DNA of 64,000 nucleotides, taken from assembly GCA_012295275.1 (NCBI GenBank), contig CM022667.1:16851245-16915244 (forward strand), read 5' to 3'. Every line of letters starts with the position of its first letter. Positions within the stretch are counted from its first letter, which is position 1. The notes beneath the pieces are model-generated. The model had not been told where the DNA came from. It searched no databases and saw only the letters and a program-made list of their open reading frames with translations. The stretch is from Chrysomallon squamiferum. Its lineage: Eukaryota; Mollusca; Gastropoda; Neomphalida; Peltospiridae. The position numbers and the translations under genes were made by a program. Below, one piece after another: positions 25,660 to 38,366 of this stretch.

Positions 25660-26690
25660 ATTGTGTATTTTTTCTAACTTTGTCGGTATCCATACAACTA
25701 CGTGAATATATCAGAATATCTAGAATGTTTATTATCACAAACTTAGCCCAACTTAAGCATAAACTAATCATCCTTAGGGTTTCAGAGATTCAAAATTTCT
25801 TTTTATTTATTTATCAATATATAAAGAATTAAACATGATGTATAATCTAATTTCCAGTACTAACATAATCAACATAAGACGTTACAAAAATTTATTTCCA
25901 GTATTATTTTCAGATTAATAAATATTTTGCAACGAAATGTCCTCAGTGGCGAAACCGAAAACATGATTTCTTTTGCATGTTGGTGACATTGTACTAATTT
26001 CAGTTATTAACTGCCAAATAGGACCTCTGTAGATTTCCACAGTTTTAGACCTGGATATGATTCCATTCAGCCATGTTCACGGCAGAGTTTACACTTTTAA
26101 TATAACATCGTTACTCATTTAACGAGAAGAGGACAGAGAGAATTCTTAATATTAAGTAAACTATTCACTGCACTCAGACACACTAAAAGGTGTATGATCT
26201 TTACAAGATAGGTGTAGGACAAGACGTGTACATTTCAGAATTGTTTTCTTCGCATTTGAATCTGCGCTGTCTGCTAAAGTAGAAAATATGAAGAAACGTG
26301 ACGTTCGAGGTATTGTACTTTTAAAGTGCGAGAAAAAAGGAGATAAATGAAAATCAAACTTATCCAGAAGATATTTGTGGGTTATCAAATGAAAGAAAAG
26401 ATGAATATATAATATACTATTGTGAAAGCGAAATTCCCATATGGCATATGATTTTCCTAAGCTTATCAAGGTAAGAAAAATAAACCCAAGTCTGGTTGCT
26501 TTATGTTCGTTTCATTATTCTTGTTTGATCTTTTTTTTAATTTAATTTTTTTTTTATTTCTTCACGCATTGTTAGTGAGTTCAGCACATCCCTCTTAACG
26601 TCACTGTATCCTCTCAGTTTTGCATCGCACAAAATCCAGAGTCGCCAGTTTAGAAAATGAAAATTCTAAAATGTATCACATTTAGTAAAT
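25660..26690. repeat. Non-coding duplicated block (second copy)
   Basis: Copy of 4880-5880. Short frames are not preserved between the two copies. Confidence 0.5.
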
Positions 26691-26696
26691 CAATAT

Positions 26697-26707
26697 TATT
26701 ATTATTA

Positions 26708-26801
<94 letters not shown>
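26697..26801. repeat. (ATT)n(TTG)n compound microsatellite
   Basis: ATT run passing directly into a TTG run. Poly-Leu and poly-Thr frames are artefacts. Confidence 0.95.
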
Positions 26802-26803
<2 letters not shown>

Positions 26804-27199
26804 CAGAAGCTACTATCTGGTTTGTATTCATCAAATAAAAGTGCGTATGCATGACATGAATGGATGTAGTAGATATGTGTACAACGAGTAACCTAGCATA
26901 TTCTCTACCAGATAAATTGTTCATTATACACTGAGAATGGCTTCCTTCCATGGACAAAAAGCCACGCATTATACTATTAATTATTTCGCTTTAGCTATGG
27001 TTGTCGTTGTTGTTGTTGTTATTATTCTTTTATTGACATCATTATTATTATAGTTATAGTGATGTTGTTATTACTGCCATTGTTGAAGACGTAGATATTA
27101 TTATTATTATTATTGCTGTGGAAGTAGCTAGTGGTAATAAATGATGTAGCTGTTACTGCCTGTTAATAAACACCAATACTACTAATAACAATAAATATG

Positions 27200-27251
<52 letters not shown>

Positions 27252-27947
27252 GGACTTTTCAATTTGATATAATTAATTAATAATCTACTTTTTTCCTGAA
27301 TATATTAGTATTATGACAACAACCACTACTGCTGCAGCTACAGCTACTACTACTACTACTGTTACCTCTTCAACTACTAATACTAATACTATTGCTAATA
27401 CATTACTATTATTAATATTATTATATTACTTATATGACTAGTAGCGTTTATTCTACTACTGCCACAACTTTTACAACTCTTCCACGACAACTGTTCCTTA
27501 GTCTTCATACCACTCTAAAAACAACAACTACTACTACCATTACTAGTACAACAACCACTACTGCTACTGCTACTAAATCTACAATTACCATTCATAATAC
27601 TATAATAATACCACGACTACCACTGCTGGTGCTAATACTAATAGATTATCACTGCTAAAACTCATGCTCCACCTACCACAACTGATACTAATGGCAATAC
27701 TAAGCCTGCGACAACTACTACTGATACAATCACAGTTACTAATACTACACGATAATACTATGACATTTTCTACTGGTGTTCGCAGAAAGATAAACTGAAG
27801 AATTGTGTACCTCGATATGTGTACCTCAATTCATATTTTTACTTCCAATAATACTATGATTCCTACTGGTATAACCGAGATTACTAATAATTAGACATTA
27901 AGTTCATCTTCTGCTGTTGGTATAGAGAGACACTGAAAAGTTTCTAC

Positions 27948-28128
27948 CTCTACACGTGTATCTTTGACAGGCATCAGGACCTTGATCAACAAGATCGAAA
28001 CGCATTGGTGGGAAATAATCAGCGTATATACAACGAATTTCTAATTGAGATGAAGAAAAACCAGTAGGCTGACAACGACACTCGTCCGCACAGCGGTATT
28101 GGAGATGTGAGTACAGGTGGCGGTAGCT
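27948..28128 (-). pseudogene. VWC exon with internal deletion
   Basis: Acceptor cacgctacag and donor gtagaa are kept, and ELPPPV and CADECRCQPTG are recognisable. About 56 bases net are missing, including the NGQMYGPGQ part with the first conserved Cys. The frame shifts between the proline linker and the core. PMCFD has become PMRFD. A degenerate trinucleotide intron lies 3' at 27.3-27.9 kb, and a second relic of an exon 2 end lies near 27820 (gtacctcgatatgtg). Confidence 0.6.
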
Positions 28129-29185
28129 CTGTAGCGTGTATGGAACACTAAGAACAATCTTTTTTATTGTATACTCTAGTATTATAACGAATTCGACTAC
28201 TACTAATGTAATTGCTCCTACTATTTCCACTAATACTACTAATACATTTATTACTACTACTACTACTACTACTGTTGTTGTTGTTGTTGTCGTTGTTGTT
28301 GTTCTCGTTGCTATTGTTTTTAGTTTGTTTGGTCTGTTGTTGTTGTTTTTTGTTGTTAAAGTCTCGAAAAATACACTATTTCAAAGTCTGTAAAATGCTG
28401 AGAGTGGCATAGCGAAATCGCTATTAATTATTATCTGATTCTGCCTACAAGAAACAGTAGCAATAGCGGTAGTTGCTAATATTGTTGTCTAAATTTTAAA
28501 TATGTAGTATTGAGATTCACAATGGGTTTCTTCTTTTATTTTTCATTTGATGTTTCTAACACTGGAAGTAAAATATCAATAATGTAACTACATTTTAAAT
28601 TTTCGGACAAAGCAAATATCAGGTACGATGGATCATGGTATCATTTTATATAGACTACTCAAATTCGGAGAATACGACCCCAGCCTTTGTCCATTTTCAT
28701 ACACTGATTTCTACTTCTTCTTATTCTTCTTCTTCTTAGCAATAACAGTAGTTGTGTATAGTGTTGTTTAAATGTATCATTACAATATAATTAATTAAAC
28801 AAACTGTCTTGAAAACTCTCTCGCTGTCTCGGACACTGAGACACAAATGTAATTATTCGTCTATAGTGCAAGAGAAAAATGCTTATTTTCAAAGATAATT
28901 CAGTGACACTGACAAAATTGTCCTCAAAGTGTAATCATAGATTAAATATGATGAAACGCAAAACAAGGAACGGTTTGGTTCGTACTATAGCATAGAGATA
29001 ACCTGGACGTTTGAGGTAAAGGAAACAGAGCAAGCTATTAATTAAAAAATAAAAAATTAATAACAAACATTTTATTTATTTATTTATTTTTTTGTTTATT
29101 TATAGACAAAAATCAGGAGAGTTCATTTTAGTTCATCGGTGCTTTTCATACAGCTGCTACTTGAATTATTTTGTGTTTGGTAGTA

Positions 29186-30662
29186 TCATTCTGAAAGAAA
29201 AACAAAATAAATGATTAAACATTAACTGTTTATCTAGTAAAAAGTCTTAATACATAGATATATTATGCACGAAGGAGCAGCTGTGATAGACATACATAAA
29301 CAAAGAAAAACTCACAAATACACACAAGCACTCATATAGCTCACGTGTATAATTGTGTGTCTTTGTGTGATGGCGTGTGCATATGTGTTGAAATAATCCT
29401 ATTCACAGAAAAGAAGCACAGTCTTCCAATCCATCGTGCTAGGGAAAGTGTGAATTAAAGTAAATTTACTTCTGTATCTTATTCTACATTGTTAATATTA
29501 CTATTTTTGCTGTTTCTACACGTTTCGGAAATTACGGTCCTCTTTTTTTCTTTGCTAAACAGAGGAGCTACTGTGTTTCTGCTTTCAACACTTACAGTCT
29601 AATTGAGGCATAAAACATACTTCACGTTTGATTCATCTTGGAAATAGTTCGTTGTAAAATTAAATATTTCGACTTCCTGTTAAAAATATATTCATAAACA
29701 CTAATTCATTTAAGAATATATCACAGTTTCTAATTAACCCAAAAAACATTCCGAATATTTCGTTCTCGGAAAACGTACAAAATATCTGATTTAAAAATTC
29801 AAAACGCAATTTCAACTCGTTCTGTAAAACGCCTGGCATATGAAACAAGTCGTGAATAATGTGGTTGAAAGACAACATAGCTGTAAGGAGGTACTGGAGA
29901 AAACAGATTCTGTACTTCATCATGAAGAGAGACAAAAGGACAAACAGAGAGAGACAGAGAGCGAGAGAGATGTATCTATGTATATATGTTTGTTTGTGTA
30001 TATGTGTGTATATATATATATACGTATGTATGTATATATGTATGTATGTATATTTGTATGAATTTATGTAAGAATGTATGTAAGAACATTCCAAACGTTG
30101 GGCTAATTTGTGTGTTTTTTTTTTTTTTTTCTTGTTATTGTTGGATCTTTTTTTTTTTTTTTTTTTTTTGGGGGTATTTTTGTTGTTGTTGCTGATTTTT
30201 TGTCATTATCTTACTTCTTGGTTTTGGTGGTGGTGTTTCTGCTGTCATTCCTCCACAGTAGTTTTCCCTGCAATAAACTTTGTATCCTTCATCACCTATT
30301 CCGCAGTAACAATCACCTAAACAAGGATTATCTAATGTCACGGGTCCGACATCATATGGTTTCCCTAAATAATAGCATGTTGTGAAGTTCGGTGTTGTAT
30401 AAGCTGAAATAAGCAAGAAGCATGGAGAAAAGATCAACAATATTTGTACAGTGATGATGACTTAATACTATGATGTGTGTAAACAGAGAGATAGAGAAAC
30501 AGAGAAACAGAGAAAGATAGAGAGGCAATCAGAAAAAGACAAATACACAGACACGTGCTGTTTAGGTATTATTAATCTTAATGTTATATATATATCTGTG
30601 TGTGTGTTTGTGTGTGTGTGTCTCTCACTCTTTATCTATTTCCTTATCTATCTATCTATCTA

Positions 30663-30707
<45 letters not shown>

Positions 30708-31917
30708 CCGTATTTCTGTATGCATGCCTCCATCGATGGATGAATGTATATATGTTTCTTAGTTGGTTTTTTCAGTGTCTTACTTGTTGTTGGTGGTTCT
30801 GATGGTGGTTCTGGTGGTGGTTCTGATGTTGGTTCTGGAGGTGGTTCTGGTGTTGGTTCTGATGGTGGTTCTGGTAGCGGTTCTGATATTGCTTCTGATG
30901 GTGGTTCTAGTGGTCGTTTTGGTATTGGTTCTGATGGTGATTCTGGTGATAGTTCTGATAGTGGTTCTGATGGTGACTCCGTTGGTGGCTCTGTTGGTGG
31001 TTCTGTTGGTGGTTCTGCTGTTATGTCTGCCAAGAAAGTTTATTTTCCTGGTTTAAATACTATTCTTCCTAACATATTATGTATGTGATTCATTGTTAAC
31101 ATTTATTCGGATTTGTTTAACTTGTTCTACATCATGTATCATCTGCGTGCGTGCGTGTGTGTGTGTCTGCGGGTGGGTGGGTAGGTGTGTCTAACTGTAT
31201 AGACGCGAATCACCATTTAACGAACCCGTATTTGTCTGATTTTTCTCATATCCGGGCAAAATCTGGAAAATATATAAGTATTCTTGAATCTCGGGAGCTA
31301 GCAAAGCGTCGGAAACATGTCTCGTAGTGCGTCTGTCAAACAAACAAAAAGCACGCAGAAAATATTAACAATATGTGTACGTTCAGCATGATTTAGTTCT
31401 CTGATCTCTGACAAAGAAAGTTAAATTTTCTGGTTTAAATTCTATTGCTCCCAACATATGTCGCATTCGATTTTTTGTTAACCATAATCCAAATCTCTTT
31501 AATTTAATATATAATCTCATTGAATTTAGTTCTCAGATATTGTGAATTGTTGTTGTTGTGATGGTAAATACAGAAATCTGCTGCAACTGCAGTTAGTTTT
31601 AACAATGCTGATTTATTTCTGCCACAGAACAAAGGAGATAAATCACCAGAAAATTTAAATGTTATTGGTAAAATTTCCTCTGCTGGCGTTTACAGTAAAT
31701 AGAAGAATTTAAAGTGGGTGTTAATTTTTCAATACATCAATAGTAAATATGGGACAGAGTGATCCACACTGAGAACAGCAGTAACCGACAAATTAATGTA
31801 CCATAAATATAATAATCATTTATTCCTTTTTTATGTATAATGATAAATTACATTTATTTTTTACTAATGTTGAATCAAGTGTTTAAATAATTGCAATATT
31901 TTGTTTTATTTTGTCGC

Positions 31918-32000
<83 letters not shown>

Positions 32001-33179
32001 ACAAAGGAAAGAGCACATTTTAAAATTAATTGTACTGCATTAAATACTTTTCATTCCAACATATCGCAAGTGATTCATTGTTAGGCATAATGGAAATGAT
32101 TTTAATCTTTATTTATCCTGCTTGTATTCAAGTACTGTGAACTGCTGTTGCTATGACCGTAAATGCGACGATAAAATATAACAGCAGTTATGTTTAAAAA
32201 TGCCGATTAATGTTTACCGTACCAGAAAGTAAATAAATGGTAAGAAAACTGAAACTTTGTTAATAACAGTTTCACTTCTGGTATTTAAGTAATGACAGGA
32301 ATTTAAAGCGAGTTTTAGTTTTTCAATCTATTTCTAGTAAATCAGAATATTTTTGCGAGCTTGCAATACCCGACAGCAGCAAATGATTATAAGAAAGATA
32401 AAATTCATTGATATCAATATTTAATACTTTATTATAATTTTTACTTAGTGGTCAGGTTTTTGCATTGCTGTTAAATAATTAAAATTTAGTATTTTTACAT
32501 ATATTGTAATCAGTCATCCTTGAATTTAAAAAGAAAGTTAGTTATAGTTAATATTCATGTATAAAGTTTTTCTCTACAAATACAGGACTGAGGACATTCA
32601 GATGTACAGTTTAACTATATCAGAAACGAGAGGATTAGGAGATTAACTAAATTATTCCTTATAATAATATTTATAATAATGGTCAGATTCTTACATTGGT
32701 TTACACTGGGTCGATTGGGTCGTGGTGTAATGAATGGGCCAGGAAACGAAAACGTGACAAGCCAAATGTTTCAGATCGGGAGACCGTTCTTTGTTAATAT
32801 TCCAAACACTGGTGATATGCACATACAGCTGTTTCAGAAACACTGCATCCTGACGTAATGATACTTTCTACTATAGCACTCCCAGTTCCAACATTGCATT
32901 AGTATATGAACAATAGTAAATAAATAAGAGTTTTAACTATAACAACCGTATATGAAGATTTACTTTCAGATTATTCTACTATTGAAATAAGTGAATAAAA
33001 AAGGACGCAAATGAAAACGAAACTTATCTAGAAGTTGTTTAGGGGTTGTTAAAGGATTAAGCTATATATATAAAATTATACATTTATAAAATTATCCCTG
33101 GGAATAATTATACATGGTTTTACAAAGCTTATGAACCGAGAAAAATGCTTGTTTGCTTAAAATTTGTTTGTTCGTTTGA

Positions 33180-33220
<41 letters not shown>

Positions 33221-33505
33221 GTTGTTGTTGTTGTTGTTGTTGTTGTTATTATTATTAAAATTACTATTGCTGTTGTTATTGTTTCTGTTCATATTGTAAC
33301 TGTTTTTATGTCTAAAATGCATTACTACATAGAAAACAGCAGTAATAATAATAATAAGAAGAAGAAGAAGAAGAAGATGAAGAAGAAGAAGAACAGTAAT
33401 AATAATAATAATAAACTACAAACTACCTTGAGTCGCTGGCATTGACAAGACAGACGAAATAATAAAATTCAAACACAGGACGAAGGAGAGCATGTGAACA
33501 GCCAT
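29186..33505 (-). CDS. Secreted Pro/Glu-repeat plus VWC-like protein
   Basis: Proposed four-exon gene with phase-1 junctions throughout. Exon 1 (33427-33505) is the signal peptide MAVHMLSFVLCLNF..., ending CAA G|gtagtt. Exon 2 (30784-31026) is an 81-codon Pro/Glu/Ser/Thr stalk starting DITAEPPTEPPTEPP, donor gtaaga. Exon 3 (30215-30403) starts AYTTPNFTTCYYLGKPYD and has six VWC-like cysteines (CLGDCYCG, YCRENYCGG), donor gtaaga. Exon 4 (29186-29190) gives Lys-stop. The predicted length is 171 aa. Exon 3 is preceded by a fossil leader (VQILLIFSPC) whose ATG is now ATC. The acceptor cttatttcag lies inside that former leader, so the module may have changed from a first exon to an internal exon. 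Transcript evidence is needed for the linkage. Function unknown. Confidence 0.4.
30660..30704. repeat. (TA)n tract
   Basis: TATC units and a TA tract in the intron of the assembled gene 29186-33505. Confidence 0.9.
31336..31389 (-). pseudogene. Relic signal-peptide module
   Basis: MLNVHILLIFSACFLFV followed by TGA, as at 937 and 16128. Confidence 0.5.
31500..33150. repeat. Duplicated array block (fourth copy)
   Basis: Copy of the 1.1-3.06 kb block. The part holding the VWC-exon relic is deleted at about 32010, just past the CT tract. Confidence 0.6.
31920..31996. repeat. (CT)n microsatellite
   Basis: CT tract of about 77 bases, in the same position as 1471-1548. Confidence 0.95.
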
Positions 33506-33523
33506 ATTGTCGCTTTTCTTGTA

Positions 33524-33535
33524 TGACTTGAGTCA
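33524..33535. promoter_or_regulatory. AP-1-like element upstream of leader exon
   Basis: TGACTTGAGTCA, 19-30 bases upstream of the ATG at 33505. The AP-1-like half is kept while the CRE-like half is altered. Confidence 0.4.
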
Positions 33536-33800
33536 GTATTTGTAATATTTAAGTAACACCTGTAGCAATTGATGTGTGACGTGTCAGTGCGGTAGACATT
33601 AAATACTCATAGCCATGGTTTTTGATTTTCCTTATTATACTGATCTCAGCGTAAGAACATTTACGGTATTCTTCAGTTTTAAATACTGTACATCAGATAC
33701 CATTAGATTAAAAACAATATTAGATAAGAATTTCTTTTTACTTGATTTCTTCTGTACTAATAGATTATCCTGCATTGAAAAAATCGTGTTTAATTTTACT

Positions 33801-34000
33801 NNNNNNNNNNNNNNNNNNNNNNNNNNNNNNNNNNNNNNNNNNNNNNNNNNNNNNNNNNNNNNNNNNNNNNNNNNNNNNNNNNNNNNNNNNNNNNNNNNNN
33901 NNNNNNNNNNNNNNNNNNNNNNNNNNNNNNNNNNNNNNNNNNNNNNNNNNNNNNNNNNNNNNNNNNNNNNNNNNNNNNNNNNNNNNNNNNNNNNNNNNNN
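33801..34000. other. Assembly gap (200 N)
   Basis: Exactly 200 N, probably a placeholder of unknown true length. The left flank is array DNA (matching 18.49 and 23.13 kb) and the right flank is unrelated, so the join is a scaffolding inference. Confidence 0.98.
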
Positions 34001-34028
34001 TATTTTTAATACAACTTGTTCCCCACAG

Positions 34029-34124
34029 TTGAATTTCAAAAATCATCATCTTCCTGCGGACGACTCCTTTGACACTGCTGCTCTTCGAGACATTGTGCAT
34101 TCTCTGTTCAGATCATCCCTGAAG
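34029..34124 (+). CDS. Orphan exon, protein family not recognised
   Basis: A 96-base exon between a strong acceptor (ttgttccccacag) and a donor (AAG|gtaaaa), phase 0 at both ends. It encodes LNFKNHHLPADDSFDTAALR and then DIVHSLFRSSLK. The base and codon composition is richer than the surroundings and looks protein-coding. The rest of the gene is missing: the gap lies upstream, and downstream are inverted repeats and transposons. It may be a captured or stranded exon of a gene elsewhere. I do not recognise the family. Confidence 0.45.
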
Positions 34125-35242
34125 GTAAAATAGCACACCTCAGTAAATATTTGAATATGCAAGTATATCAAAATAATGTACTGCTTATCAGGACGTTAAA
34201 TTAAAAATAATTTTAAAATAACATTACGTGGTATCAGTGCTTACAAGTAGCGACGGCCAGTGTTTACCTCAGATTACCAGCTATTCTCAACCACTGTTTT
34301 AGAGATAATAGCCTAGTTTACTTTGATCAGTCTGACTTCAGATTACCAACTATTATGAAATAATAGTTATAATATTTCAATAAAATAGCTATATAATTAT
34401 ATAGTTAAATAGGAATTTATTAGAAAGCCACATAAAACTAGCTTTCAAAAACTTAAACAGAGCCGTAAAAACTTACAGTTACCTAAGTCAGCTACAGGGT
34501 CTTTTATCATTCCTGTATCGGATCGTGGCGAGAGTGTTTGGAACTTTAGTAGTAGACATGCAGACCTTAGTCGGTCCCCCAAAACAACGTAGCTTATATA
34601 ATTTTTGTCCGTCACATAAGCTTATCAGCTGTATATTATGTCACTATTTGTACTTCTTACTTTTTTTATTACTGACAATGTATATCAATAAGCTGTAAAG
34701 ATTAAGATAATAAAACAATCATATCACACGGCAGGTGAGACTGGGAGATAAAGAATATTGAGAGAGCAGAAAGAATATGTATGCTATGTAACAGATGTCA
34801 GATTGAAGATGAGACTGAAAATAACAAATCATTGTGTAATTCGGGAAAATATTTGCTTAAAGCATTTCAGTGTTAAACAGTTTTGATTAGTTAGATATAA
34901 TTTAGGTGCTATAATTTATGCGCTACATTATTTTGCATTGTTTACTATTGATATTGTAAATCAGTAATCTGTAAATCTTAGCATATTAAAGAATTGGATT
35001 GAACCACTAATTCCTTCAATGAACAGATGTAAACAAAGCATAAAACCCATTTGATTCATTGCCTGAAATGGTTTCAGGCAGAATGTCAAACAACACAAAC
35101 CAAAATCCAGTCTTTTGGCTTAATTCCTGGAAATTTTAGTCATTAGGCAAAACTCCTTACGGTCTTGGGCATTAGTCTAAATGTCTAAACAATTCAGGCA
35201 TTAGGCCCAATGACTAGTTTGACATATTGACTGTAACATGAT
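34110..35242 (+). repeat. Left arm of a large inverted repeat
   Basis: Imperfect reverse complement of 37050-38366. Matching landmarks include atccctgaaggtaaaatagc (34115) against the complement at 38340-38359, the ggaactttagtagtagacatgc region (34540) against 37955-37975, and tagtttgacatattgactgt (35217) against 37060-37080. The arm begins in the last bases of the orphan exon. Confidence 0.75.
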
Positions 35243-35251
35243 AATAATGAC

Positions 35252-35294
<43 letters not shown>

Positions 35295-35324
35295 TATATA
35301 TATATATATATATAGATATATATA

Positions 35325-36072
35325 CAGTGGTATCTTGTCCTACGAATTTAATTCGTTCCATGACCGAGCTCATAACTCAATTTGTTTGTATATCAAATCA
35401 GTTTTCCCAAATGAAATTAATTGAAATACCATTAAACCCCCCCCAAAAAAACCATCCCATGTTTTTGTAACATTTTTAAATAAGAAAAATGTATGTATAA
35501 ATGACAAATATTGTGCAAAAACAAAATAAAAGATAATATAAAGAAATAAATTGGTTTTGTAAAGTGTACAGGTTTAGGGTTTTTCCATCACTTCATGGTC
35601 AGAGGTCCGCAGTTTAGAAATTATTTTATAACATTTGGCTGAAGTTATAGGCTTTGTCGAAGCCTTCTGCTTCGGTATGGTACCTGTCGCAGAAGTACTA
35701 CGCTCGTACTGCCTAGTCATGATGATTAAATGCGCACACCTACGAATTCAAAATTTAATTCAACGGACATCATCCGCTTCTTCTTCTCAGCACTGTCCTT
35801 TGCACTCACATTCTTAGGATCCATGGAAATTTGGGAAAATACCTCAAATACACGCGAGCACACAACAACATAGATGCTTCCACGGCAAGGTAACCACGTG
35901 AAGCAAACGAGTGAGACGCCGGGATGCTGGCCGGATGTTGTGTTGTTCGTTGCGCCAAATAGTGGCGGCGCATCTGAAGATAGCTCGTAACTCAAAGCAA
36001 AAACTGGACCGGCCGACTGCGGTAACTCTGAAAACTCGTAAGTTGGAGCGCTCGTAACTCGAGATACCAATG
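35325..36072 (-). mobile_element. Tigger/pogo-like element, internally deleted
   Basis: The termini are inverted: the left end has cagtggtatctt and, further in, gaccgagctcataactcaa; the right end, reverse-complemented, starts cattggtatctcgag and continues ttacgagcgctcc. On the minus strand, 35726-35824 encodes MDPKNVSAKDSAEKKKRMMS and then stops after 32 residues. This resembles the start of Tigger-type (CENP-B-related) transposases, ending where the first helix-turn-helix would begin. The element is therefore a short non-autonomous derivative. TA target duplications are not clear. Confidence 0.65.
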
Positions 36073-36162
36073 TGTGTGTGAGTGAGTGTGAGAGTGTGCG
36101 TATGTGTGTATATAATGTGAGTGTGTCCCTGTGTATATGTATATATGTATGTGAGAGAGAGA

Positions 36163-36975
36163 AAGAGCTAAAGAATTATTTTATTTATAAACTCGAAGAG
36201 AGAGAGAGAGATAGTAAAATAAAATTCTCTGTAAACAAGATATAGCTACATTATCATGCCAGATCATTTACTCAGTCTGTTACGGTGTTTCCCAGTTAAT
36301 TACAGCACTAAATGATGTCACTAAAAGAAAAATGACAGAGAGTCTACATTAACATAGGTTTATGATTTTACTAATATCACTGATGAGAGAGAAAGATGAA
36401 GGATTTTATTAAGTATTAATTATATTTTCCAAGAGATAATATACTCTTTAATTTTTAATAATTTAAAGTGAACAGTTATACGGTAAATTAGCATACGTTC
36501 CAATTCGTTTTATTTCTTTTCAACCTTATGTGAAATTAAAACTAAATAATCATCTCTTTGAACCAATAATATATTCAGGTAATCGTTCTGAAAATTAGAT
36601 TATGTATGTATGTATGTATTAATAAATATTTGTGTGAAGTTGTATAATATTATGATGAATATTCATTATTTTGCACTTAAAATGTGTTAAATTAAATGAA
36701 AAACTTATTATTTTTTGTTGATAACACCTTTTTTCTAAGTGGTGGTTTTGCACATATCGATGGTGTCGTTGCAGTCGGTTAGGAACACAAAGCCACATTC
36801 AACTGTGCTTCCCATGACTGTCTGCTGTGAGCTTTATAACGTGTTAGCTTCAAATCTATCCATTCCAAAAACCGGTCACAGGGTCGTGCATTAATGAAAT
36901 CTTAGAAAAATGGTTCATGTCATTTCTGCTGTCTGATTTGAATTCATCAAATAAAAGTACATGAGCATCTCAGGT
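36163..36975. repeat. Array fragment with dead four-Cys exon
   Basis: Matches 44600-45380. On the minus strand (about 36740-36910) is a decayed copy of the second exon of the gene at 45133-45977. The words YKAHSRQSWEAQLNVALCS are conserved and are followed by TAA, and the upstream part has a deletion. It is enclosed by the inverted-repeat arms. Confidence 0.6.
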
Positions 36976-37049
36976 ACCATGCAGGTACGTCTACATTAAT
37001 ATAGGTTGATAGTTTGATGCCTCTGTTTCACAGAAAAGTAGCCATATGT

Positions 37050-38366
37050 TTATATGTTACAGTCAATATGTCAAACTAGTCACTTGACCTAATGCCTGAA
37101 ATATTTAGGCATTTAGCCTAATGACCAAGACCGTCAGGTGTTGGGTCTAATGACTAAAATTTCAAGGAATTAGGACAAATGACTGGAGTTTGGTTCCTGT
37201 TGTTTGACATTCCTCCTTGTAGCAATTCAGGCAATCAGCCAAACAGGTTTTATGCTTTGTTTATATCTGCTCATTGAAGGGATCAGTGGTTCAATTCAAT
37301 TTTTGTTAGCGTATGCTTTACAGGTTATTGACATACAATGTCAGTAATAAAAGATGCAAATACAAATAATAAAGCACATAAATTATATCTAACTAATCAA
37401 AACGTTTCTTCACTGAAATGCTTTAAACAAATACTTTCCCAAATTACACAGTGATTTCTTATTTTCAATCTCGTCTTCAATCTCACCATTGTTACGTAAT
37501 ATACATATTCTTTGTGCTCTCTCTCAATATTCCTATATCTTCCAGTCTCATTTGCTAGCTGATGTGCAGTGTTTTACTATCGTAAGCTTTACAGCTTATT
37601 GATATACAATGTCAATAATAAAAAATGCAAGAAGTAAAAATACTCATATAATATACAGCTGACTCACTTTTGTTAAATAAAACTGAATTGTTAAACCATC
37701 TCTAATGTATTTATATAAATTGTCACATTTCACATATGTATTTAGCTGGAATGAAAGATTCTGCCTTGCTTGGTGAACACTTTTCATTAGTCTGGTCCTG
37801 CTCTATCCATATGTGTCCTGTGACGGAAACAACGCTTAATAATTATATAAGCTAAGTGTGACGGAGACAACAGACTCTTCTTTAATATGTAATTGATGTT
37901 AGATTTCCTGAAAAAGTATATAAGCTATGTTGTTTTTTGGGAGGCATTAGTGTCTGCATGTCTACTAAAGTTCCAAACAGTCTGGGCACGATCCTGATAC
38001 AGGAATGTTAAAAGACCCTCTATGCGGTTTTTCCTAGGCACTAAAAGCATCTGTTGCATTTTTTGGGAGGAGAGATAAGTTTTACACCGTAAAATATATA
38101 TATTGAAGTAGTATAACCATTATTTGAGAATAGTTGATAATCTGAGACGAGAATGATCTAACTAAACTTCAGGGTATTATCTCTGAAGAAGTTGGTGAAA
38201 ATAGCTGGTAATCTGAGGTCAGCTCTGACCATCAGTAATTGTAAACACTGATACCACAATGGTGTTATTGACAACTGATTGTGATGTCAACGTCCTGCTA
38301 ACCATATACTTGCATATTCAAATACTTACTGAGGTGTGCTATTTTACCTTCAGGGATAAACAGGTT
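37050..38366 (-). repeat. Right arm of the large inverted repeat
   Basis: Reverse complement of 34110-35242, slightly longer. The two arms enclose about 1.8 kb that includes the Tigger-like element and an array fragment. Confidence 0.75.

Larger units (their letters stand above)
28420..31510. repeat. Large duplicated array block (copy 2)
   Basis: Aligns with 13100-16260 in the same order. Differences include the VWC exon leader (no 7-base deletion here, but the ATG is lost) and the Pro/Glu exon donor (intact here). Confidence 0.75.

Noticed and set aside
33615-34133. Open frames running across the N gap
   Set aside because: The frame is only open because N codons are not stops. Only 34029-34124 has splice-site support.
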